Below, one piece after another: positions 54,663 through 61,503 of a DNA stretch of 64,000 bases. The DNA is taken from the NCBI RefSeq assembly GCF_002217475.1, contig NZ_MUHH01000017.1, forward strand, positions 577,289-641,288, written 5' to 3'. Below the pieces are notes generated by a model. That model did not search any database, had not been told where the DNA came from, and saw nothing but the letters and a program-made list of their open reading frames with translations. The number at the start of each line of letters is the position of its first letter. Position 1 is the stretch's first letter. A program made the translations under genes and the position numbers. Source of the stretch: Flavobacterium tructae. Lineage in GTDB: Bacteria > Bacteroidota > Bacteroidia > Flavobacteriales > Flavobacteriaceae.

Positions 54663-55271
54663 TTAAGTTACAATAGTTCTGAACGTCAGATTTACTCTTG
54701 GTTTTGAAGTCGTTTTTGTGGGAGGTAAACGATGCAGCCAGTTCGTTTGAGTAGCATCTTTCATAACCAGTAAACTTCCGTGTTCTAAAATTAAAGAAAC
54801 AGTTTCTTTGGTTTCCTTGTGTTTGAAGGCAAATTTTCGTTCAGCGCCAAAGCTAACGGAGGCAATGGCACCGTTCTTTTTTAAATCTTTTTCAGCATCA
54901 CTGTGCCAGGCCATTCCTTCCTCACCGGAATGATATAAATTGAGCAAACAGGAATTAAATGTCTCTCCCGTTTTTTCTTCCATCACCGCTTTTAGTACTA
55001 GTAATTCCGGAGTCCACGCAAGCGCTTTTTTGGTGGTATTGGAATACGTATATTCAAAACCTGAATCACCATACCAGGCCACTTTCCGTTTGGTTAAAAT
55101 CAATTTACCAAAGATAATAGCTTCATCATTTTTCCATTCAATGGTATTTAAAAGGACCTCCAAATAATGATTGGAGTCCTCTCTGGAAAACAACTTTCCG
55201 TAATAATTAACCGTTCCGTCTTTAGGAAGCAGATTCGTTGTTTCGTCTGTATGCGGATTAAATAAGTCCAT
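54663..55271 (-). CDS. alkB: AlkB-type DNA/RNA demethylase (Fe(II)/2-oxoglutarate)
   Basis: 202 residues, no signal peptide. The iron triad is H123, D125 (WHSD) and H180 (NWLHRLPP), and the 2-oxoglutarate arginines lie in PRVNLTFR (R192, R198). The length and spacing match ALKBH2/3-like bacterial AlkB. It repairs 1-methyladenine and 3-methylcytosine by oxidative demethylation. It overlaps the Ada zinc-domain gene by 14 bp, so the two are translationally coupled. Confidence 0.93.
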   Translation of the reverse strand: MDLFNPHTDETTNLLPKDGTVNYYGKLFSREDSNHYLEVLLNTIEWKNDEAIIFGKLILTKRKVAWYGDSGFEYTYSNTTKKALAWTPELLVLKAVMEEKTGETFNSCLLNLYHSGEEGMAWHSDAEKDLKKNGAIASVSFGAERKFAFKHKETKETVSLILEHGSLLVMKDATQTNWLHRLPPTKTTSKPRVNLTFRTIVT

Positions 55272-55503
55272 TTTTCCAGTTTTGATATTCAGTTTTCATA
55301 CAATGTCCACAAGGCCGAAAATTGTTTTCTTTGGCTTCGTCCTCGGTTGAAAAGAAAATACGATTCTCTCTTTTCATTCTTTTCCCCGAAGAACATTTGA
55401 GCGTTCCGTAGATTTTTAGTTTTTGGTTGCCACCAAAGCAAATTTCGCCTTTTTTAATTTTATTTCGAAGATCAGAATCTGAAATTTTGTTATGTTTAAG
55501 CAT
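55258..55503 (-). CDS. Stand-alone Ada-type metal-binding domain protein
   Basis: 81 residues from the ATG at 55503. A longer frame from 55539 would start inside the repeat element at 55527, so I reject it. The order KCSSGKRMKRENRIFF, then EDEAKENNFRPCGHCMK matches the Ada methyl-phosphotriester domain (methyl-acceptor Cys, FF, FRPCxxC). Of the four zinc cysteines in E. coli Ada, the second (four residues after the acceptor) is Lys here. It may therefore bind zinc differently or act only as a small DNA-binding module. It sits inside the alkylation-repair group, coupled to alkB. Confidence 0.8.
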   Translation of the reverse strand: MLKHNKISDSDLRNKIKKGEICFGGNQKLKIYGTLKCSSGKRMKRENRIFFSTEDEAKENNFRPCGHCMKTEYQNWKNGLI

Positions 55504-55526
55504 ATTGTTTTGTGTTTTGTTTTTTA

Positions 55527-55658
55527 GCCACGAATTCACGAATTATTCTTTTACATGCTTTATCTGATATTATTCGAATGAATTCGAATAAATAATACAG
55601 ATTTAAAAAACATAATTCATGAATTACTTCGTCTGTTCGCTATCGCTCGGGTCGTGGC
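55527..55658. repeat. Palindromic repeat element, left copy (132 bp)
   Basis: It begins GCCACGAATTCACGAATTATT and ends CGCTATCGCTCGGGTCGTGGC, with terminal inverted repeats GCCACGA / TCGTGGC. The same two ends occur in opposite orientation at 56410-56505. It contains an internal inverted repeat around TATTCGAATGAATTCGAATA. Confidence 0.85.
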
Positions 55659-55670
55659 AGAAAAAAATAC

Positions 55671-56384
55671 TCACGATAGGGCATCATGAAAAATAATTCC
55701 CAATGTATATCGCTCACCAGAATGAATCTCGCTGACACCATGTTTCATATTGACCCGATAATATCCTTTTGTACCTTTCACAGGTCTGAAATTGGTGGTA
55801 AAAACTAAAACGTCTCCTTTTTTAGGTTTCAGTACAATAGCTTTGGATTGCGCCCGAGGTGTTTGCTGTGTCAGTACAAATTCTCCGCCTGTAAAATCTT
55901 CATCGGGTTCGTTCAGGAAAAGAACAATCTGAATTGGAAAATAAACATCTCCGTACAAATCCTGATGCAGCGTATTGAAACCGCTTTTACCATATTTTAA
56001 GATTAAAACAGTTGCCTTTAATTGATGATTGGCATGGCATTGTTCCAGTAATTCCTGATGCGTATCCGGAAAAACGGTCTGAATATGAAGTGCTTTCATC
56101 CAGGCGTTTGCGATAGGAGCGAGTTTAGGATAAATAGAAGTACGAAGGTTCTGAATCAGATCGGGTAAGGGATAAGTGAAGTATTTGTACTCCCCTAAAC
56201 CAAAACGGTAGCGTTCCATGACGACCGTTTTTCGATATAATTCAGGCTTTGAATAATCGGCTTTTAGAGCTTCACATTGTTCGTTATCTAACAGATTTGG
56301 AATAATGGCGAATCCGTTTTCGTGCATAGATTCGGTGATGCTGTCCCAATGAAGGGAAGCAATTTTTGTGGATATGTTTTGCAT
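55671..56384 (-). CDS. Fe(II)/2-oxoglutarate oxygenase, DNA-repair-linked (Oxygenase-NA / COG3826-like)
   Basis: 237 residues from the ATG at 56384; an upstream GTG at 56414 lies in the repeat element and is not preferred. The double-stranded beta-helix motifs are H140 and D142 (TLHQDLYGD), H215 (VNMKHGVSEI) and R225 (GERYTLGIIF). The pattern FNEPDEDFTGGEFVLTQQTPRAQS-like middle and the closing HxGxRYTLGIIFHDA fit the family annotated as an oxygenase of damaged nucleic acids. That function is known to me only from family annotation and context (AlkB, Ada domain, MGMT around it). It is bracketed by two repeat copies, 12 bp and 25 bp away. Confidence 0.82.
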   Translation of the reverse strand: MQNISTKIASLHWDSITESMHENGFAIIPNLLDNEQCEALKADYSKPELYRKTVVMERYRFGLGEYKYFTYPLPDLIQNLRTSIYPKLAPIANAWMKALHIQTVFPDTHQELLEQCHANHQLKATVLILKYGKSGFNTLHQDLYGDVYFPIQIVLFLNEPDEDFTGGEFVLTQQTPRAQSKAIVLKPKKGDVLVFTTNFRPVKGTKGYYRVNMKHGVSEIHSGERYTLGIIFHDALS

Positions 56385-56409
56385 AATGATTTTAAGTTGA
56401 GGTTTTTCG

Positions 56410-56505
56410 GCCACTGCCCGAGCGATAGCGAACGGACGAAGTGATTCCCGGATTATAGCAATTTTGCCGGCAAAGATTTTAAAAAATAATTCGTGAATTT
56501 GTGGC
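56410..56505. repeat. Palindromic repeat element, right copy (96 bp, inverted)
   Basis: Its reverse complement begins GCCACAAATTCACGAATTATT and ends CGCTATCGCTCGGGCAGTGGC, matching both ends of the left copy at 55527-55658. The middle is shorter and different. It ends 6 bp before the stop of the AraC-MGMT gene. Confidence 0.85.
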
Positions 56506-56511
56506 AGAAAA

Positions 56512-57357
56512 TTATGGATTTATCTGTGCGCCTTCCCATCCAATAATGGCCGTTTTACGGGTGTTTCCCCACATATATCCACCAAAGGTTCCTGTGGATT
56601 GAATCACACGATGGCAGGGAATTAAAAAAGCGACTGGGTTACTTCCGATAGCGGTACCGACGGCACGGGAAGCATTGGGCTTCTCAATTTGCTGTGCGAT
56701 TGAACCATAAGTAGAAAGCTTTCCCAATGGGATTTTTAAAAGAGTTTCCCAAACTTTCAATTGAAAATTAGTGCCTTTTAAGTGCAGTTTAATTTCGGAT
56801 AATTTGCTCCAGTCATTTTGAAAAATAAACAGTGCATTTTGTTGTATCAGATCCAGCTTTCTGGAGAATGTGGCGTTGGGGAATTTATGTTTTAAATTCT
56901 CCAAACCCATTCCTTCATTTTCGGCAAAAGCCATAAAACAAACTCCTTTAAGTGTTGAAGCCACAATGATATTTCCAAATGGACTTTCGGCAAAACTGAA
57001 GTTAATTTCTAAGTTCTTTCCCCCATTTTTATATTCGGCTGGTGTCATACCTTCGATGTTTACAAACAAGTCATGCAAACGGCTGGTTCCCGAAAGACCG
57101 GTGTCAAATGCAGCATCAAATAAAGTAGCCTGATGGTCATCCTGAAGGATCTTCTTGGCATGTTCAACACTTATGTATTGCAAAAACTTCTTCGGACTTG
57201 TGCCTGCCCATTCAGTAAACAAACGTTGAAAGTGAAAAGGACTTAAATGCACTTTTTCGGCAACTTCATCAAGATTAGGCTGCGCTTTAAAATTGGCTTT
57301 GATATAATCAATAGCTTCAGCAATTCGATTATAATTAATGTTTTCCTGTGTGTTCAT
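56512..57357 (-). CDS. ada: Ada-like AraC regulator fused to O6-methylguanine-DNA methyltransferase
   Basis: 281 residues. An AraC double helix-turn-helix (about 8-110, LDEVAEKVHLSPFHFQRLFTEWAG) is fused to an MGMT domain (about 118-281). The acceptor is C248 in IPCHRVI, and the NxGxxWGxxRK-type end is TFGGYMWGNTRK. It removes methyl groups from O6-methylguanine in a suicide reaction and, in Ada proteins, activates repair genes. The N-terminal zinc domain of E. coli Ada is absent, but a separate gene for such a domain lies 1 kb downstream. It is the first gene of the repair group. Confidence 0.92.
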   Translation of the reverse strand: MNTQENINYNRIAEAIDYIKANFKAQPNLDEVAEKVHLSPFHFQRLFTEWAGTSPKKFLQYISVEHAKKILQDDHQATLFDAAFDTGLSGTSRLHDLFVNIEGMTPAEYKNGGKNLEINFSFAESPFGNIIVASTLKGVCFMAFAENEGMGLENLKHKFPNATFSRKLDLIQQNALFIFQNDWSKLSEIKLHLKGTNFQLKVWETLLKIPLGKLSTYGSIAQQIEKPNASRAVGTAIGSNPVAFLIPCHRVIQSTGTFGGYMWGNTRKTAIIGWEGAQINP

Positions 57358-57443
57358 TTTCGTTTCATTTTATAAGGCAAATATCGACACGTTTTTGCGG
57401 GTATAAAATCCGAAACTTGCGGAAGTAACTTTTTGTTGATTTT

Positions 57444-57498
57444 GTTTCAAGTTTCAAGTTTCACGTTCTGCTCAAACCTGAAACTTGAAACTTGAAAC
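57444..57498. repeat. Perfect 20-bp inverted repeat built of heptamers
   Basis: GTTTCAAGTTTCAAGTTTCA (57444-57463) and its exact reverse complement (57479-57498) surround a 15-base loop. Each arm is almost three GTTTCAA units. It starts 4 bp beyond the GNAT stop and could be its terminator. Confidence 0.9.
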
Positions 57499-57501
57499 CA
57501 A

Positions 57502-57966
57502 TTATTTAATTTCTTTCTCCATTTTGTAATTAATCAACTCAACACCGGATCGAATGTTTACCTGCTCGGCTTTTACAACAAAACCGTTTTTTTCAAAAAA
57601 AGGTCTGGCCGTAATACTAATGTCGGAGGTAATGGTTTCTGGATGTTGCTTTTGGGCTTCAAGTAGCAATTCATTTAAAAGCTTATGGGCAATTCCCTGT
57701 TTTTGATAGTCTTTGTGGATATAAAAGAAATCAATATAATTGCCGTTCTTCAAAGTTCCAAAACCAACTATTTTAGTTTCAATGATGGCCAGCAAAACAA
57801 ATTGTGTTTGAATAACGTCTAACCAACGCTCGGTATTTTGCACACCCGAAATCCATACTTCAATTTGCTTTGGATCGTAATCGTTTTTACAGACCGATTG
57901 TATGGTTTCGGTATACAATTGCTGCATTTCCGCTAAGTCTGAAATTGTTGCTTTTCTGAAATTCAT
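57502..57966 (-). CDS. GNAT family N-acetyltransferase
   Basis: 154 residues with the GNAT fold: MNFRKATISDLAEMQQLY at the start, the acetyl-CoA motif (IDFFYIHKDYQKQGIAHKLLNELL, Q/RxxGxA at QKQGIA) and a closing FFEKNGF strand. It transfers acetyl groups from acetyl-CoA to an unknown amine. It is cytoplasmic and stands alone on the minus strand, 75 bp before the SMR gene on its upstream side. Confidence 0.9.
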   Translation of the reverse strand: MNFRKATISDLAEMQQLYTETIQSVCKNDYDPKQIEVWISGVQNTERWLDVIQTQFVLLAIIETKIVGFGTLKNGNYIDFFYIHKDYQKQGIAHKLLNELLLEAQKQHPETITSDISITARPFFEKNGFVVKAEQVNIRSGVELINYKMEKEIK

Positions 57967-58041
57967 TAAATTTTTGATTTATAGTGTAAGGAGTGTTTTT
58001 ATAATGTCATTTGATAGTATCAATGATTGATTTAAAATGCC

Positions 58042-58374
58042 TTAATGCGCTGTAGTTTTAGAAAAAACATTAATGACAATAACACCTGCCATAATCAATG
58101 TTAATCCAATTATCGCGGGTAAATCGGGGATTTGTTTGAAGAAAACAGCGCCGATAATGGTGATCAGTACAATCCCAACTCCCGACCAGATGGCATAAGC
58201 AATTCCGACCGGAATGGTTCTGATGGCAAAACTTAAAAAATAGAAAGCGGCAAAATACCCCAAAATGGTAATAATACTTGGGATTAGTCGGGTAAATTCT
58301 TCAGACTTTTTTAGGGCCGAAGTAGCAATGATTTCAAAGATTATAGCAATGCCTAAAAAGAAAAAGTTTTTCAT
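58042..58374 (-). CDS. SMR family multidrug/guanidinium exporter (EmrE-like)
   Basis: 110 residues with four membrane helices. The numbering coincides with EmrE: proton/substrate Glu at E14 (IIFEII), Y40, Y60 and W63 (YAIWSGVGIV). The WSGVGIV motif and E14 fit the Qac/EmrE group of dual-topology antiporters, which swap protons for cationic compounds. The Gdx guanidinium group has a different W-x-G surrounding, so I favour Qac type without certainty. The gene lies 41 bp after the WG-repeat region on the same gap, with no partner SMR gene, consistent with a homodimer. Confidence 0.9.
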   Translation of the reverse strand: MKNFFFLGIAIIFEIIATSALKKSEEFTRLIPSIITILGYFAAFYFLSFAIRTIPVGIAYAIWSGVGIVLITIIGAVFFKQIPDLPAIIGLTLIMAGVIVINVFSKTTAH

Positions 58375-58415
58375 ATCACGTTTTTTACAAAGATAGCTTT
58401 ATTAAAAGAAGAACT

Positions 58416-59495
58416 TTATTTGAGATCGTCTTTTGCGACGGAAACACTTATGAGCTTGTAACCTTTTTCGGTTCGAAGAAATTCAAAATGATCCTGTTTG
58501 AAATCGGCTTTGTTTTTTGAATTAATAACTATGTTTTTAACAGGATACATCCATTCTTTAGCTTCGTTGCAATTGTTGAAGTAAGTCGTGTATTCATCCG
58601 TTTCAAAAATAAAAGGATTCAACCCATCAGACGAAACGAAATAATCTGTTCCGGAAGCCTTAAGCTGTTGCAGTTTTGATTTTAAAAGGGCATAATTATC
58701 TTCAATAAATTTCGTCTTTGATTCGCTTTTCCATCCAATTGGTTCTTTCCAATAAGTGATTTTGTCAAAGGAGATCTTCATTAAATTTTCTTTGGATAAA
58801 TCAGAAAGCAAATTGTTTTTTAACCACCACTTAAACTCCTTATCGTAATTAATAAAAGAATAATACTCACCGTCAACGCCGGCAAAATTCTCTCTTGTTT
58901 CTTCTTTATTAGGGGCTTTTGATTTTTGTAAAGAATAAAAGTTAAGATCAGTATGGTCGCTGAAATCCTCAATTAAGATTTTGTTGTTAAGGTCTATAAG
59001 ATATCTTTTTCCACCCGTCCAGAAAAAATGTTCACCGTCCTGTTTTTTTAGGGCACCTTTTAAGGCTACAATCATTCCGTTTTGAACTTTTGATAAAACA
59101 CTATAATCGGCAGGAATTACAATTTTGCCTTCACTATTAAACATTCCGGTTTTATCTGTTTTTCGGTCTGTAAATCTAATGTAATCTTCATTTTCGCAAT
59201 CCGGTCCATTGTCAAAAATGTATAAACTATCACGTCCCACTATTTTACCGGATTTAGTTAAATAGTAGCTTTTCCAGCCGTCATTTATCTCTTCTGTTAC
59301 GGCAATAATTTTATCGAATTTACGGGCAGTAGTGAACCCCATAAACTTTGGTGTTATTTTGATAGCTCCGTTTGCGTCTTTAAATCCGATGTGCGTAGTG
59401 TCTTTATCCCAAAATGAAATCCAGATATCTTTGTTTTGTGCGAGTATAACACAATTAGTAAAGAAGTACAGGCAAAAAACTAGAAATCGTTTCAT
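58416..59495 (-). CDS. Exported WG-repeat-like protein
   Basis: 359 residues with a signal peptide (MKRFLVFCLYFFTNCVILAQ). The first 200 residues contain WG-type repeats (FKDANGAIKITPKFMGFTTARKFDK-like unit, then TGMFNSEGKIVIPADYSVLSKVQNGMI, then KRYLIDLNNKILIEDF), which form beta units in exported Bacteroidota proteins. The C-terminal 150 residues are a separate domain that I do not recognise. No catalytic residues can be named. It is divergent from the gene at 59590, with 94 bp between the starts. Confidence 0.75.
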   Translation of the reverse strand: MKRFLVFCLYFFTNCVILAQNKDIWISFWDKDTTHIGFKDANGAIKITPKFMGFTTARKFDKIIAVTEEINDGWKSYYLTKSGKIVGRDSLYIFDNGPDCENEDYIRFTDRKTDKTGMFNSEGKIVIPADYSVLSKVQNGMIVALKGALKKQDGEHFFWTGGKRYLIDLNNKILIEDFSDHTDLNFYSLQKSKAPNKEETRENFAGVDGEYYSFINYDKEFKWWLKNNLLSDLSKENLMKISFDKITYWKEPIGWKSESKTKFIEDNYALLKSKLQQLKASGTDYFVSSDGLNPFIFETDEYTTYFNNCNEAKEWMYPVKNIVINSKNKADFKQDHFEFLRTEKGYKLISVSVAKDDLK

Positions 59496-59589
59496 AAAGA
59501 CAAATTTCCAGTAAAGATAAGAATAACATTTTCTAAAAATAGACCTTGGACATTTGGGAGGAAAAGCAGTACTTTTCGAGAAAAAATAG

Positions 59590-61431
59590 ATGAATAGAAT
59601 TGTTTTGATTTTGATGAGCTTTAGTCTTTCAGTGTTTTCTCAAAAAAAGCAACCAAGTAAAGAGGAAAAAGACATGATTTATGAAATGACTTATAACATA
59701 AATAAAGAAATTTTTAAGACTCCTAATTTTCCGTTTAAAAAAGTAAATAGAAAAATGGATGAAATTCAAAAGAAAGCAATTCAATCTCTTGAGGTGATAA
59801 ATTCTTCTATAGATACAATTATTTCACGAGGAGTTTTGAAATTGGAGAAATCTACTTATGGATATGACCTCTTGTTTAATTCCCGTTTTCCTTCTTATTT
59901 TAAAGAAAATGATGAAACTACTATTGTAGATTTTCACCCCGTAACCAGTAAGCTGTTTAATTCGAAAAAAGAGTTGATTGAAATTCAGCATGTCGGTGGG
60001 ACTTCTTTTGGAATAGAGTTTTTGTACAAATACAAGAACGGAAAAGAGGTTAATTTGAATTTTACTACGTTGCGGAAGCAGGATCAGATCAACAATGCCA
60101 TAAATTTTAAAAACAACAACGAACTTGATGAAATTAAAGGAAGTGTGGTTTACAATATTAAATTCATTACAGATTATTCTCAGGTAAAGCTTTCTCAAAA
60201 GGATATAGGAAGTACGTTTAAGCTGAATAATAACGAATACAAGTTAGTAGATGTCATAAACAATGTGATTTTGATAGAAGCAGTTGATCAGAATAGTGAT
60301 CGGGAAAATAAGATACGCTTGGTGAATTACGATGAGTTGGGCAATGTATTGGTTACATACAGTGACAAGGAAATGGCAGAACTAAAGAAGAAAAATAAAA
60401 AAATCAATGATGAAAGGGCTGGTCTTAGTGATATAAGAGGTAATATAAGTAAACATGTTTTTGAGACTTTTAAAGCCAACCCTACGATGAGTTTTGAAGA
60501 ATTTAAAAAAACATTTATTATTGATGAGGTGATAAATGAAAAAAGGAAGTACATCTTTATTCAGACTATTGCGCCAATTAAAAATGATTTCGTTCTTTAT
60601 GAGCCTGTTTATGGTATAGACAGGTCTTTTGAGATGATTCCGAATCTGAAAGAGCCTGAGCCTAAAAAAATGAGGACAGAAGATTACAATGCTCCACAAT
60701 TATCTGCAGATTGGAATGAGAAACTATTCGGAAACATTAAAGAATACACCGAGAACGTTTACTATGCAACAAAAAAGAACGGCAAGTATGTAAAAGGTAA
60801 AATGCAAAATTATACCACCTATAAGAAGAATGCTAATGGGGAGTTTGTTGAAGATAAAATATTTCCTAAAAAGTCTGATTATCCGGAGAACAAATATAAT
60901 AGCTTAAAAGAAAAGATAGAATCAATAGGTTATGATGATGACGAAAAGATTACCGGAAGAACAATTTACAGTTACGGACCTGAAAAAAAATTAGTAGAAG
61001 AGAAAAGTTATTTTTCGGATAATGATACTTTAAGAAGTTTGGTGAAATATCAGTACAATAAAAATCAAGTTATAAAAACAAGCTTTTCTTATGATTATCA
61101 AGATGGAGAAACCAAAGTTACGGAGTCTGAGGATGTATTAGTGTACGATGAAAGAGGGAATCTTATAGAAGAACATTCGAAGAATAATAAAGAGGATTCG
61201 GTGTATCTGGATGAAATGGTAATTTATAGAAAATACAACTCCGATAATAGAAGAATTGAAGAATCAAGTTCAGATTCCTTTTTAGGAGATGGAAAAATTA
61301 AGTTGGATACAAAATTAGAGTATCTTAAAATCGATAATCAAAAAAACTGGACCGAAATGTTTTTTGAGGGTGGGCTAAGTTCAGAAAAACAAGAGGCTAA
61401 TTTTGTTGAGAGAATATTTGTATATGAATAG
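59590..61431 (+). CDS. Exported protein of unknown function with YD-like C-terminal repeats
   Basis: 613 residues with a signal peptide (MNRIVLILMSFSLSVFSQ). It is Lys/Glu/Asn-rich and lacks Cys-rich or catalytic motifs I can name. The last 150 residues contain strand repeats of the kind EKKLVEEKSYFSDNDTLRSLVKYQYN, VYDERGNLIEEHS and YRKYNSDNRRIEESS, similar to YD/RHS-type or toxin-immunity-like beta repeats. It has somewhat lower GC than its neighbours. Divergent from the WG-repeat gene and followed by a hairpin terminator. I cannot assign a function. Confidence 0.7.
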   Translation: MNRIVLILMSFSLSVFSQKKQPSKEEKDMIYEMTYNINKEIFKTPNFPFKKVNRKMDEIQKKAIQSLEVINSSIDTIISRGVLKLEKSTYGYDLLFNSRFPSYFKENDETTIVDFHPVTSKLFNSKKELIEIQHVGGTSFGIEFLYKYKNGKEVNLNFTTLRKQDQINNAINFKNNNELDEIKGSVVYNIKFITDYSQVKLSQKDIGSTFKLNNNEYKLVDVINNVILIEAVDQNSDRENKIRLVNYDELGNVLVTYSDKEMAELKKKNKKINDERAGLSDIRGNISKHVFETFKANPTMSFEEFKKTFIIDEVINEKRKYIFIQTIAPIKNDFVLYEPVYGIDRSFEMIPNLKEPEPKKMRTEDYNAPQLSADWNEKLFGNIKEYTENVYYATKKNGKYVKGKMQNYTTYKKNANGEFVEDKIFPKKSDYPENKYNSLKEKIESIGYDDDEKITGRTIYSYGPEKKLVEEKSYFSDNDTLRSLVKYQYNKNQVIKTSFSYDYQDGETKVTESEDVLVYDERGNLIEEHSKNNKEDSVYLDEMVIYRKYNSDNRRIEESSSDSFLGDGKIKLDTKLEYLKIDNQKNWTEMFFEGGLSSEKQEANFVERIFVYE

Positions 61432-61448
61432 GAAGCATTACAAAAACT

Positions 61449-61481
61449 AAACCCGACAGGTTTTTAAAACTTGTCGGGTTT
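61449..61481. terminator. Hairpin between convergent genes, shared repeat sequence
   Basis: AAACCCGACA (61449-61458) pairs with TGTCGGGTTT (61472-61481), and the inner GTTTT/AAAAC also pair. It serves the gene at 59590 and probably the patatin gene in the other direction. Part of it recurs at 63986-64000. Confidence 0.85.
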
Positions 61482-61503
61482 GAAAGATATTTTTTAATTT
61501 TTT

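Noticed and set aside
55258..55539. Longer start (55539) for the Ada zinc-domain protein
   Set aside because: The extra 12 residues are translated from the palindromic repeat element; the ATG at 55503 is outside it.
56384..56414. GTG start at 56414 for the Fe(II)/2OG oxygenase
   Set aside because: It lies within the terminal repeat of the right element; the ATG at 56384 gives a normal N-terminus.
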